64,000 nucleotides of DNA from Prunus persica (taxonomy: Eukaryota > Streptophyta > Magnoliopsida > Rosales > Rosaceae), in the NCBI RefSeq assembly GCF_000346465.2, contig NC_034012.1, positions 11,930,972 through 11,994,971 on the forward strand. Reading direction: 5' to 3'. Shown piece after piece: positions 10,987-25,334 of the stretch. A model generated the notes under the pieces. That model was not told the DNA's origin and did no database searches. It saw nothing but the letters and a program-made list of their open reading frames with translations. The translations under genes and the position numbers were made by a program. Positions within the stretch are counted from its first letter, which is position 1, and each line of letters opens with the position of its first letter.

Positions 10987-11500
10987 TAGGGGTGGACACG
11001 GTCTCATTCGGTTTGGTTTGATTCGATTCAAGTGAAATTTTAAAAAAAAATTGGCCGATTTGGTTCTAATCGATTTCGGTCTTGTTCTAATTGGTTTCGG
11101 TCAGGTTCTGACAGGTTTCGATTTTGAACTGAATTATTTTTTTATTGTTATTTTATTTTATTTTTATTTTTTTAAATACAAATTATAATAAACAAATTAT
11201 TTTTTGGATTTGAAAATTAACAAATGATCCAATTCATACAATGAGAAATATTTTGAAGTTGAACTTGGAAAAAAAATTAATTATAAAATTAAAAATATAG
11301 CATTGGATTTAAAAAATTTGTATAAAAAAAAAACAAAATTGGTCTGGTTTGGTTTGGTGTGGTGTGAAACTGGAACTAAAATCAGTTCGATCCGATTCCA
11401 GTTTGATTTGTTGACTTTTTTTGTCAACCGACTTTTTTCCCCTTTTTTTCATCTGGTCCGATTCTATGTTCCAGTTTTCCGGTCCCAATACCCACCCCTA
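10987..11500. mobile_element. Non-autonomous hAT-type element, 514 bp
   Basis: The ends are short inverted repeats: TAGGGGTGGACACGG at the left and, read inward from the right, TAGGGGTGGGTATTGG. The flanks atttgcac and aatcgcac agree at 6 of 8 bases, consistent with an aged 8-bp hAT target duplication. The interior is AT-rich with stretches related to ggtttggt and gatccgattc. There is no transposase inside. Confidence 0.75.
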
Positions 11501-11649
11501 AATCGCACTACGTAGCAGTGATGTAATCTCAACAAAACATACATAATGTGAGATAAAAAGGAAGAGGTTATTGAACAACTTAAAAAAAAAGTAAAAAAAA
11601 AACATTACAGCAACAAGTTATAATCTCTACAAATGCACACTTTTCAGAT

Positions 11650-12140
11650 TCCATTTTCACCAAAGTCTAATAAAACTCAAGATCATCTTCAGTAGGCTTC
11701 TTGTTGAAGTAAAAGCCTCACACTTAAGCCAATCATTAGCGCAAATAAGGGCCTCAATTGTTGTCGGGGTCAAACAAGCTTCAAAATGATCCACAACCCT
11801 CTTCCCAACACTAAATGCAAATTTTGAAGGCACACTAGAAATAGGGTTAGCAAATACATCCCTCGCAACCTTAGACAAAATTGAGAAACCTTGGAGAGTT
11901 TTCTCTCCACGAAGCTAACAAATCAAATCTACTGCTACTTCTGGATCTTGAGCTGTCTCCAATAAGTATTTTTCAACCTCATTCTTTATTTGAACCATAT
12001 CTTTGCCCTTTCTTGTTCTTAAAAACCTTTTTAAGTCTTGGATCACTCCCAACAACTTACTTCCCCCCACCCTGGGCATTAACCTCCACATTAGATTAGC
12101 TAAATGTTGGATCCTCTTTCTCATAAGCCTCATACTAACG
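11650..12140 (-). pseudogene. hAT transposase C-terminal relic
   Basis: On the minus strand a broken frame ends in a hAT dimerisation region: LSKVARDVFANPISSVPSKFAFS, then GKRVVDHFEACLTP and EALICANDWL. This is the recognised C-terminal block of Ac/Daysleeper-type transposases. Upstream (to about 12,133) a second frame carries EVEKYLLETAQDP, joined by a frameshift near 11,900. The catalytic core is not recognisable. A dead remnant, 150 bp from a hAT-type inverted-repeat element. Confidence 0.8.
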
Positions 12141-12284
12141 CATTAAAAGTTATTTCACCCTACTTACCATCACCTCAACCTTAAAAGCATCATCTTATGT
12201 CATTCAATTCTTGAATTTCCTATTTTATATAATGTCATTCAATAACATGTGTTTAAGAAATTGTTGGTGACCCTTACAATTACC

Positions 12285-13397
12285 TATGGTTTGAAAGGTG
12301 GAGAAACACCATTACTAGAGGCTTTAGCAATGTTTCTTGTCACATTAGGTCTTGGTTTCACTAATAGAATGGTACAAGAAAGGTTCTAACATTCAGGGCA
12401 AACTGCGTCAAGGTAGTTTGAGATAATATTATAAGCTATATCTCGAATGGCTACTGATCTTATAAGTCCTAATAATTCTGAATTCAAGAGAGTTTCAAAG
12501 AAAATTAAAGATATAATCTACATTGGCCATACTTTAAAGATTGTATAGGGGCAAATGATGGAACACATATATAGTTGTTGTGTGTAAAAAAAGACAAGAG
12601 CCTTGTATTGGTAGAAAACGCATCACTATCTAGAATATCATGGTTGTATATGATTTACATTTTCTTGGGCTGTATGGGGGGGCGCCGCCCATAATACATG
12701 TATTTATTAAGGCCTTAACAATACCAGCATTGAAACTTCCACATCCACCTATTGGTTAGTAATCAAAATGTTATTTATTTCAAGTTGGATATGTTTCTTC
12801 TATCAAATATGGAAAACAATATTGTTATTGTTATTGATTCACATGTATAGGTAAATATTATTCGGGTGATGATGGCTATCAACAAATGAAATGATATTTA
12901 GGCCTTTATAAGGGTGAGCAATATCATCTTCCTGATTTTTGACTAGAAAACCAAACAAGAAGGAGAAAGAAATTTTTAATCATATACATTCATCTCTAAG
13001 ATGCACAATTGAAAGAACATTTGGAGCCTGGCATGGTTGTTGAGCTTCTTGCTGCTGATGCCAAAAGCTTGGCTCGTCCAAGGATGGTTGTTGTGTAATT
13101 CTTTTTGTGTTGTTTGGGCTTCGGCCCCCTTTTTACCAAAAAAATAACTAAAAAAAAGCATTTGGCGTACAGAAAAAGCAATGGAGAATGATATGTCAAA
13201 TTCATAATTTTCTTTTGGGAAAACAAGTACAAGTCGTTGTCGCTTTAATGGCTCTCCATAACTTAATAAGAATTCATTCCATGGTAGATGTTGAGTTCCA
13301 ACCATATGATAATGATGAAGAGCTACTTCCCCCAACACATGAGGCAGAGACTATTGTAAAAGAAAAATTAACTCGTGCACGAGAGATGGATGATTGA
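12285..13397 (+). pseudogene. PIF/Harbinger transposase relic, split by a LINE tail
   Basis: Broken plus-strand frames read like a PIF/Harbinger (DDE_Tnp_4) transposase: EALAMFLVTLG and NRMVQERF near 12,310-12,390, DCIGANDGTHI near 12,540, GEQYHLPDF near 12,920, IERTFGAW near 13,010, then VVALMALHNLIRIHS and a C-terminal acidic tail at 13,188-13,397. Several stops and frameshifts kill it. A roughly 135-bp LINE 3' end interrupts it at about 13,025. I did not find its terminal inverted repeats. Confidence 0.8.
13025..13158 (+). mobile_element. 5'-truncated LINE 3' end
   Basis: Short coding end (ELLAADAKSL then a stop), a T-rich 3' tail with ttcggcccccttttt, and an A-rich terminus. It is flanked by catttgg at 13,018-13,024 and 13,159-13,165, a short target duplication that falls inside the TFG motif of the Harbinger relic. 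Its layout resembles the better preserved LINE end at 49,692-49,984. Confidence 0.6.
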
Positions 13398-13693
13398 GAG
13401 AAGTGCAAATCTTTTTATGTCTTCTTGATATTTGTGTCTTTTTATTTTTGGACGGCATATTTGTGTCATTTAACAATATATTTTCTCATCATAAAGAAAC
13501 ATTTATCCATGTAGTTTTTTAAAAGAAAATTTTTGTATGATTTAGAGCTATATATTTTTTTTAATTTTTGTTTAAGAATGCTCAAAATTTAATATTATAT
13601 GTGTTTTTTCAATTTTAATATGTTTGATGATGAAAATTTACAACAAAAAAACACTTTTTCTTTAGGTAGCCAAACACCATAAATAACATTAAA

Positions 13694-13876
13694 CAGTCCC
13701 GATCTCTTGGACAACAGGAGTATAAGAGATTGTGGTCACCCACCGTTGAATATTAATCTAATGGTTCAAAAAAGTTTTTTAAAAGGAGTGCAAGAGTGAG
13801 TGAATCGTTGAATTTACATCCAACGGTGAGTGACCACAAATCTCTTGGACCCATGTAGTCCAAGAGATCAGGACTG
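13694..13876. mobile_element. 183-bp MITE, copy 1
   Basis: Inverted ends CAGTCCCGATCTCTTGGAC and, from the right, CAGTCCTGATCTCTTGGAC. It is flanked by a perfect 10-bp duplication TAACATTAAA (13,684-13,693 and 13,877-13,886). A second copy of exactly the same length lies at 48,511-48,693. A 9-10 bp duplication points to a Mutator-type mover, but the superfamily is inferred. It is non-coding. Confidence 0.9.
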
Positions 13877-14122
13877 TAACATTAAAATCACTTATGTGCA
13901 GTATTAAAGCACTTATTTGCAATAAATTGATTCTATGTAAGAGCGATACTGGCATGAATTGATTCAGCTAAAATCACTAATGAGTAAAATCCCTTCTACA
14001 GAAATACTCCCATTCTCAAGCCCCGATTTACCAAACGCACTCCAGGCGTAGCTTGATTAGCTTTTATATAGAGAAATTCGAAAAGTCTTTTATTTGATTA
14101 ATTTCTTTAGGAACGAACGATG

Positions 14123-14245
14123 GCTAAAATGAGCGATAACTGGGAGAAAAGGGAAGAAGCCAGAAAGTTTAAGGTAGAAAAGGGAAGAGGGTGGCATTGG
14201 CGAGCCCAAGTACTTATTTGTTATTCCTTACAAGCAGAGGAGAGA
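14123..14245 (+). repeat. Duplicated RLK upstream segment, copy 2
   Basis: Counterpart of 111-240, located about 500-620 bp upstream of the RLK-B start. The rest of 13,878-14,743 is the RLK-B 5' flank. The part just before its ATG is weakly like the 6,140-6,193 leader of RLK-A. Confidence 0.75.
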
Positions 14246-14743
14246 GTGTGGAAACAGAGATTACAGTCATGATATTTAGAGGTCGCAACAACAATGCCGC
14301 CACTTTCTCTGTCTTTGACAATCTTCAACTGCCAACAGTAAGTACCCAGACCTCTTTTGAAATTTTAAAGTAACGAATTCAAATAGGCCAAGATTTTGAG
14401 CCGAAAAGCTCTCAAATTTCGTTTGGATTAGGCAGTAACGATGTAAAATTTCGTCCAAGATGGAAACTTTTACTCCAAAACGCATTTTGTATTCAGTTGT
14501 TGACAGGTAGGGCCACACCCTTGATGGATTATGTAGATCAAGCAGAGGAAAATCTACTTTTGACTTGTCAAAAACCAACCATCTTCAAATTTCCACAATT
14601 CTTTGAAGTTTGGTTGAGGATGCATATAATCCTATCAATTCTGAACCACAAGTATCTTTCCTTTCTAATTATATCTTTAACTTGCAGGAAACCATTAGGC
14701 AGGGGACATCAAGGAAAAAAAAAGAAGGAAAATTTAGAGTTTA

Positions 14744-17912
<3,169 letters not shown>

Positions 17913-18228
17913 CGATTGATTAGTTCGTGGTAACTTAGTTTATAGATCGAAGTGGTGTCCTTTATTGAACAATATATAGGTTGAGTGATAAAAACCTTTT
18001 AGCTATTCATGTACATGCTACCAACTATTTTTCAAACGTACACTTTGTGAACGAAGCAGTAAGGTTATCTTAAAGCATGACTGTGATATTTTAAATTGGA
18101 ATTAGAATCTTATAGTATCCAACTTAAAATTAATTAAAATACTAAAATACAATACACAATAAGTGACGTAAAAGCACATGTGACTATTGAATCCAAAACG
18201 TGAATAACGGACCCTGGTACCGTAGTAA
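17913..18228. other. RLK-B 3' flank
   Basis: No gene seen. It starts with the RLK-B 3' UTR and leads into the flank shared with RLK-A. Confidence 0.5.
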
Positions 18229-18461
18229 AGCCGAAGTGTGAAGTCAATGTGATAATGAGGCATAGAAAGGCTTCTTCTTCTTTTATTATTATTATTATTT
18301 TAAATGAAAAGAAATGCATTTATTTGATGACACGTGAGCGTGACCTGCGTTTTCAGCCATGGCGTACATTTATGACTTTGAGGATATAGGTATTATATAA
18401 AGGGTGATGCTAGGGAGAGAGTGCATACCAACTTGTGACCAACGCTCTAAAAGAGGTGGAG

Positions 18462-18561
18462 NNNNNNNNNNNNNNNNNNNNNNNNNNNNNNNNNNNNNNN
18501 NNNNNNNNNNNNNNNNNNNNNNNNNNNNNNNNNNNNNNNNNNNNNNNNNNNNNNNNNNNNN
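18462..18561. other. Assembly gap (100 N)
   Basis: Exactly 100 N, the usual placeholder for a gap of unknown size. It lies inside the MULE-type element, between the left inverted repeat and the captured RLK fragment, so additional captured sequence may be missing. Confidence 0.99.
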
Positions 18562-18901
18562 TATTAGATCACCAAACCAGAGGCACATCCGGTACCTCAT
18601 CCTCTGATATCTGAGCTTGTATAAGCCATACAGGAACAGTTTTTCAAGCATATAGTTATGCATTCCTTGAGATTCATACTTTTGCTCACCCAAGAATGTG
18701 TAGTCTCTGGCAGTTTCAGGCCATTAAATTTGACAAACCCACCAGTCTATCAAATTCCATTTTTTCTTGAGACTTAGGCTTGAATCCTCTTAGTCATTGG
18801 CAGACTAGATTCTCACCACTGATACAATTTCCATTGGCTCCACAGAGGCCATAATTATCACACAAGTCTATTGCTACTGATGTATCGACCCTCCAAGTTT
18901 G
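18562..18901 (-). pseudogene. Captured RLK-B exon 1 fragment (EGF to PAN region)
   Basis: Read on the minus strand it matches RLK-B 15,576-15,914 almost exactly. It shares two RLK-B-specific lesions, the roughly 53-bp deletion before the PAN domain and the in-frame TGA in the EGF-like region. So it was copied from RLK-B after that gene had died, and in inverted orientation. It contains DLCDNYGLCGANGNC and the start of the PAN region. Confidence 0.9.
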
Positions 18902-19205
18902 ATGTGCTCCACCACATGTAAAGGTCTCACAAGCTATTAGAGAGTTGGTACACAAGTTGGTATCTAAAGTTGGTCTCCCTAGCATTTTCCTTATATAAAA
19001 CCTAAAACATTTCAGTCTCTCGGTCACTGAAAAGCTGAAGAAAAGAAACTGGATCCAATTAAATTTGCATAAGTACCGCCATTAAAGGGTACGTTTTTCA
19101 AAAGGTGGTTGACTTGTAGAGAAAAACAAAGAAATACCCATCGCAATCCACAAGTTATCAAAATCTAGGGCCCATTTGATTTAGATAAATTTTTACAAGT
19201 CATTG

Positions 19206-20674
19206 TTCTCATAGCTTTTTGACTCAAGGAAAAATAACAGGCGTAATGAAATGTCTGTGGAAATCTATAAATTACATAGGCATGTGATGCATTTTTCCAC
19301 AAGCTTTTTGACTCAAGTTAAAAACAACAGGCTTAATAAAACCATTGACAATCCAAGTTTCTGAAGTGCATCACACGAGAATTTCCGGAAGGAAAATACT
19401 TGGCTCTTTTCTTACAGACACATCACAGTCAGATATATATGTGCAGAAATTTTTTATTTTGCAATTTTAATGAGTTAGTCTTGCACGTGTATTAGACGTA
19501 GCGTAGTGTCTTTTTGGTAGAAGAGGCTGATGACAGCAAAACCTTCATTCTAGAATAGCTTGGTTTGGTTGGATCCCAGTATTTTCTGAGTTAAATCAAC
19601 CTAGGTCCGGATGACACCCAAATGCTGGAACTCTTGTTTGCTCATGAAAGCAATCGGACGAGTGACGTGGTCGTCGGGCCAAGAGTTTTTCTTCTTCTAG
19701 AATGACATATTATGTAGTGGTTTGAAAATTCAGACAGAATAGTCCAAGTGGGTTATTGATATTAAAGATAAAAATACAAAAAAACAAAGTCGTCTTGATG
19801 ATGAGTTGCTTTTGGTGATAATTTAACCGACCTTTAATTAGCTTGACACTTCAGCAACAAAGTAGTTCGACTAACAATTGAATTTGAATTTTTATTTATT
19901 TAGGTTGAGAGTAAGCCTGAAAACATAATAAAATGAACTAGAACTGTGCAGGATGTGCAATGCTTAAATGAATGATTGATTAAGGGGAAGGGCAAATTAT
20001 ACGAATGCTCCCTAAATTTTAACCAAAATTTCATTTTAGTCTGCATACTTTTATATCTGTGTTCAAACTCCTTTAACGGAGACACTATGAAGGTGCTATG
20101 AGACTACACCAATAATTGAGTCTTTTTTACTGAGCTAAACTCCATCACTTTCGATTTTAAGTTTTAAGTACTGCATTTTGGACTAAAGACTACACCAATA
20201 AATAAAATTCAATCTATAGAAAATTGAATTGAAATAAGATTTTCTCGCTGCATCCGACGAGGGACAAGTATCCTGTTAGAAGAACTATACATCTAACTAT
20301 ATTGGAGTTGATACATAAAAGTATCAGCCAACCACGTTATTAAAAAGTGTCAAGATCTGAAGTAAACCTTGACCAAGAGCATTACTCTAGTCAATAATAT
20401 TAGCATGGAAAAAGGGGACGCCTTGTCTTTTCCGAACTAGTCTGCTGCATAGTCCACAATTACATCCCTTACTGCAATTTGAAAGCCATCCACGGGCAAC
20501 ATCAAAGCTTTCAACTTCCAACCACAAGGTGTAGTGTGGTTGGCAAATTGCCATTTTTAGCTAGCGAGTTACTTGGTGCCTTAATGGTAAAGATTCGAAA
20601 TTCATTGAAAGCATTTTGTAGTCATAGACAAGTCGAATCCTAAGTGGAGATTAATCTTACCTTTCGGATGTGGG
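19206..20674. other. Intergenic between RLK-B and the second Copia element
   Basis: No gene recognised. AT-rich, with only short unassignable open frames. The last 100 bp look like a SINE into which the Copia element inserted. Confidence 0.5.
20570..20674 (+). mobile_element. Possible SINE, split by the second Copia element
   Basis: Contains TGGTGCCTTAATGGTAAAG (A-box-like) and AAGTCGAATCCTAAG (B-box-like) at SINE-like spacing. The Copia element begins right after it, and the sequence resumes at 25,340 with gacatctcg and an A-rich run. The promoter-box match is weak, so this is tentative. Confidence 0.4.
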
Positions 20675-20901
20675 TGTCAAAGGAAATCAGATTTAAATGC
20701 CAGCAGATTCTCTCATTAATTAGATACATGTATATGTGGTAGGTTAGCTATAATTAGATACATGTATATGTGGTAGGTGAGCTGTTTTCAGGGGCTGAAT
20801 ATCAGCCTGTGTTCTTTCCTAATTAACTTGTATTCTGTCCATATAATGGGCAATTCTCGATGAATAGAGATACATTTTTTCAGAAAAACTCTAAATTGTC
20901 A
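20675..20901 (+). repeat. Second Copia element 5' LTR (227 bp)
   Basis: Direct repeat of 25,107-25,334. Internal atacatgtatatgtggtag repeats vary in copy between the two LTRs. Confidence 0.93.
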
Positions 20902-20985
20902 TGGTATCAGAGCTATAGCTCTGAATTATCTCTTACTCTCAAGTCTCTTAGTCTCGGTTATTCTTGATCAAGTTCTCTTGACATC

Positions 20986-23900
20986 ATGTCTTCGGATAAG
21001 TCTGAGGTTTCTTTGATTCGTTTCAATGGCAAGAACTACTCTGCTTGGGCGTTTCACTTCGGGATTTTCGTCAAAGGTAAGGAGGCGTGGGGACATGTTG
21101 ATGGAAGTAACCCAGCTCCTAACAAAAACAAAGACAAAGACCAGCACGCCAAGTGGGAAGTCAAGGACGCTCAAGTTATGACATGGATTTTAGGATCTGT
21201 CGAACCTAATATCATCTTGAACCTTCGATCATCTCAAACTGCAGCTCAGATGTGGACTTACCTAAAGAAGATCTATAGTCAATGAAACACTGCTCGTCGG
21301 TTCCAGCTTGAACATGAATTGACCGCTCTCCAACAAGATAGCCTTCTATCTCTGATTTTTACTCTAGATTCACTAATCTTTGGGGTGAATACACTGATAT
21401 AGTTTATGCTGACTTACCATCCGAAGGTCTTAGTTCTGTTCAATCTGTCCATGAAACTACCCAGAGGGATCAATTTCTAATGAAACTGAGACCTGAATTT
21501 GAAGGCACCAGATCCAATCTTATGAACCGAGAATCTGTCCCCTCCTTGGATACATGCCTCAATGATCTCCTTCGCGAGGAACAGCGCCTTCTCACTCAAA
21601 CCACCATGGAACAACGGCGGTCTACATCTGTTCCTGTGGCCTATGCAGCACAAGGTAAGCCACGAGGCAGGGATATGAGCACTGTTCAGTGTTTTTGTTG
21701 CAAGGGATTTGGTCATTATGCTGCAAATTGTCCCCGAACATTCTGCCACTATTGCAAAAAGGATGGCCATATCATCAAGGAATGTCCTACTCGACCCCCC
21801 AAGAAATCAGAGATCGCATATACTGTCTCCGTTGGCTCTTCTAGTGCTGGTAGTTCTGTGACTGCAGTACCGCTGACACAAAGTGCTCCTGTTCAACCTG
21901 TGACCCCTGACATGATTCAACAAATGATCATTTCTGCATTTTCAGCTTTAGGACTCTCAGGTAAACCCTTCTCTACATCATCTCCTTGGTACTTTGATTC
22001 CAGGGCTTCCCATCATATGACAAACAATGCTGATTCTCTTACCAATGTAAACAAATATTTTGGAAATCTTAAAATTCATACTGCTGATGGCAATCATTTA
22101 CCTATCACGGCCACTGGTGATGTTTCTTCCTCTCTCACTGATGTCTTTGTATCTCCTGGTCTTACCACCAATCTTGTGTCTGTCGGTCAGTTGGTTGATA
22201 ATGATTGCAAAGTGGAATTCTCTAAATATGGTTGTGTTGTGCAGGATCAACAGTCAGGGAGGATGATCGCGAGGGGGCCTAAAGTGGGACGTCTTTTTCC
22301 TCTTCAATTTCCTTTGTCTTTTCTTTCACCCTTTGTCTCTTGTAATTCTACTCATGTTGATTACCGAACGTGGCATAAACGTCTCGGACATCCAAACTCT
22401 ATTGTACTTCATGATTTACTGAAATCTGGTTTTCTTGGGAATAAAGAATCATCATCTCTTAGTGCTGTTCAATTTGATTGCAATTCTTGCAGACTTGGCA
22501 AAAGTAAGACTCTGCCATTTCCTATTCACACACTCCATGTAGTCCAACCTTTTGATTTGATACATAGTGATGTGTAGGGTATGGCACCAGTCACTTCTCA
22601 TGCTAATTACAAATACTTCGTCACTTTTATTGACGACTATAGCCGTTTCACATGGATATATTTTCTACATTCTAAAGATGAAGTCTTTTTTGTTTTTAAG
22701 ATTTTTCATGCATATATTCAGACCCAATTTTCGCCCCATATCAAAATCCTTCGTTCTGACAATGGGGGTGAGTATATGTCTCATTTGTTTCAGGACTTCC
22801 TACAGACTCATGGCATCATCTCTCAACGGTCTTGCCCTTCAACACCTCAACAAAATGGGGTGGCTAAAAGGAAGAACCGTCACCTTCTTGATGTTGTTCT
22901 CACTCTCCTGTTAGAGTCATCTACGCCCTCTTGTTTTTGGTGTGAAGCTGTCTCCACTGTTGTCCATCTCATCAACAGGTTGCCTTCTCCCACATTGCAC
23001 CACAACTCTCCTTTCACCAAGTTATTTAGTCGCCCTCCATCTTATTCCAACCTTCGTACATTTGGTTGTGTCTGTTATGTTCATCTTCCTGCACATGAAC
23101 ACACAAAACTCACGGCTCAATCGATCCAGTGTGTTTTCCTAGGATATTCAGTCCACCAGAAAGGTTTTTTTTACTACGATCCAAATTTGCAACGCATTTG
23201 AGTTTCTAGAAATGTAATCTTTCTAGAAAATCAGTATTTTTTTTCCCACGCATCAGGACCCCATTTCTCCTTCATTTTCTGTTTTGCCTATGTTTACTAA
23301 CTCTTCTGCAGCTCCTGTTTTAAATATCTCTTCTCCAGCTCCAGTCCCTTCTCAGCCTCTCTTAGTGTATCAACGACGCTCCTCCGCCACTTCCCATCAA
23401 CCTCCAGCACCTCCCCAGCCCCCTCCAGCTCCTTCCCCGACTGTTGCTCCTGTTCCAGCAACTGCTCCTCCCCCTCTCAGACAGAGTACTCGGGTTCGTA
23501 GACCACCAGATAGGTTTGGTTCCTCTCCTCTTTCCCTCTTCACTACCACCTTGTCTTCTATTTCTCTTCCTTCGTCTTATACACAGGCCATGAAGCATGA
23601 GTGTTGGCGGACAGCGGTTGAAACTGAGCTTCTCGCACTTGAGGAAAACCAAACTTGGGACGTTGTTCCATGTCCCTCCTCTGTGAAACCCCTTGGCAGT
23701 AAGTTCGTGTTTTCTGTCAAGCTTCATTCTGATGGCTCCATAGACCGTTATAAGGCTCGGTTAGTGGCACTTGGCAACAAACAAGAATATGGTCTCGACT
23801 ATGATGAGACCTTCGCACCAGTTGCCAAAATGACCACTGTCCGCACCATACTCGCCCTTGCTGCATCCCAATCCTGGCCCTTACATCAAATGGATGTCAA

Positions 23901-25100
23901 GAACGCATTCCTCCACGGTGATCTCAAGGAAGAAGTTTACTTGAAACTTCCCTCTGGTATGCCTACTTCCTCCCCTAATGATGTTTGCAAACTGAAACGT
24001 TCTTTGTATAGTTTGAAGCAAGCCCCGCGAGTATGGTTTGAAAAGTTTCGCTCCACTTTGCTTGGTTTTTCTTTCACTCAGAGTCAGTATGACTCCTCTC
24101 TTTTTCTACAACGGACATCCATGGGTATCGTTGTTCTTCTTGTTTATGTGGATGATATTGTCATCACTGGCTCTGACTTGGAGGCAATCTCTGCAGTTCA
24201 GACTTTGTTGCATTCTACTTTCCACATGAAAGATCTTGGTCAGCTCACTTATTTCTTGGGTTTAGAGGTCCATCATCAACCTCATGGTCTCTTCTTGCAT
24301 CAGCACAAGTACAGTCAAGATCTGGTTCAGTTAGCCGGCCTCACCAACACTACTTCGGTTGACACCCCATGGAACTTAATGTGAAATATCGATGTGACGA
24401 CGGGAAGCTTCTTGAGGATCCTACTACCTATCGGAACCTGGTTGGTAGTCTTATCTATCCAACCATCACCCGACCAGACATCTCTTATGTTGTTCACACT
24501 GTCAGCAAATCCATGCAAGCCCCGAGGCATCACCATCTCTCTGCCGTTCGCCGCATCGTTCGCTATATTCTTGGCACACCTAGTCGTGGCTTGTTCTTCC
24601 CTACAGGTTCTTCTCTTCAGCTTCAGGCTTATAGTGACGCTGATTGGGCCGGTTGCCCAGACACCAGGAGATCTACTACTGGCTGGTGTATGTTTCTTAG
24701 TGATGCCCTTATCTCTTGGAAATGCAAGAAGCAAGACCACGTCTCCAAATCATCCACTGAGGCAGAGTATCGCGCCATGTCTACTGCGTGCTCCGAGATC
24801 ATTTGGCTGCGTGGTCTCCTCACAGAGCTTGGGTTCAGTCCACTTCATCCTACTCCATTGCATGCTGACAACACCAGTGCCATCCAAATTGCAGCCAACC
24901 CCGTGTATCACGAACGCACCAAGCACATCGAGGTTGACTGTCACTCCATCCGAGAAGCCTATGATCATCAGGTTATCAACCTTCCACATGTCTCCACTAC
25001 TCTGCAGATTGCCGATATCTTCACCAAATCCATGCCACGTCAGCGCCATCATTTCCTCGTTAGCAAATTGATGCTTGTCGATTTACCAGCATCAATTTGA
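20986..25100 (+). pseudogene. Second Copia element gag-pol, inactivated
   Basis: Domains remain readable in Copia order: gag from MSSDKSEVSLIRFNGKNY, two zinc-knuckle-like motifs (CFCCKGFGHYAANC and CHYCKKDGHIIKEC near 21,690-21,790), a protease site altered to DSR where Copia elements usually have DSG (FDSRASHHM), integrase (HKRLGHPNS, TFIDDYSRFTW, QQNGVAKRKN), reverse transcriptase (YVDDIVITG near 24,150) and RNase H (AYSDADWAG near 24,630). Lesions: TGA at 21,283; frameshift near 21,344; TAG at 22,575; TGA at 23,199; frame change between about 23,240 and 23,284; and a 1-bp loss near 24,366. It cannot move by itself. Confidence 0.93.
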
Positions 25101-25106
25101 GGGGGA

Positions 25107-25334
25107 TGTCAAAGGAAATCAGATTTAAATGCCAGCAGATTCTCTTATTAATTAGATACATGTATATGTGGTAGGTTAGCTATAATTAGATACATGTATT
25201 AGATACATGTATATGTGGTAGATGAGCTGTTTTCAGGGGCTGTGTTCTTTCCTAATTAACTTGTATTCTGTCCATATAATGGGCAATTCTCGATGAATAG
25301 AGATACATTTTTTCAGAAAAACTCTAAATTGTCA
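25107..25334 (+). repeat. Second Copia element 3' LTR (228 bp)
   Basis: Direct repeat of 20,675-20,901, followed by the GTGGG duplication. Its right end is 361 bp upstream of the RLK-C start, so it may have brought promoter sequence to that gene. That effect is inferred only. Confidence 0.93.

Larger units (their letters stand above)
18402..18990. mobile_element. MULE-type element with captured RLK fragment (Pack-MULE-like)
   Basis: Flanked by a perfect 9-bp duplication TTATATAAA (18,393-18,401 and 18,991-18,999), the classic Mutator-like length. The ends are long imperfect inverted repeats: from the left GGGTGATGCTAGGGAGA, from the right GGAAAATGCTAGGGAGACC, with further shared inner blocks ATACCAACTTGTG, ACCAAC and GGTGGAG over about 60-90 bp. 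Between them lies an inverted, roughly 340-bp copy of part of RLK-B exon 1. No transposase is seen, so it is non-autonomous. A 100-N assembly gap lies inside, so the true length and content are unknown. Confidence 0.85.
18229..19205 (+). repeat. Downstream flank of RLK-B, duplicated from RLK-A flank, interrupted
   Basis: Counterpart of 10,122-10,515. Similarity runs to about 18,392, stops for the MULE-type insertion at 18,402-18,990, and resumes at about 19,026 (cactgaaaagctgaag) to about 19,205. Confidence 0.75.
20675..25334 (+). mobile_element. Decayed Ty1/Copia LTR retrotransposon
   Basis: LTRs at 20,675-20,901 and 25,107-25,334 start TGTCAAAGG and end AAATTGTCA. They are flanked by the 5-bp duplication GTGGG (20,670-20,674 and 25,335-25,339). 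A tRNA-iMet primer site, TGGTATCAGAGC, follows the 5' LTR at 20,902-20,913, and a purine tract TTGAGGGGGATG precedes the 3' LTR. The LTRs differ by substitutions and by insertions or deletions of 10-12 bp, so the element is clearly older than the one at 1,492. Its frame is broken many times. Confidence 0.95.

Noticed and set aside
12887..13100. Proline/G-rich or other frames as small proteins, including the minus-strand frame across 12,976-13,338
   Set aside because: It is antisense to the Harbinger relic, and the composition is explained by the strand opposite to recognised transposase motifs.
24327..25052. Long frames on both strands in the second Copia element
   Set aside because: They overlap the recognised RNase H region and are shadow frames.
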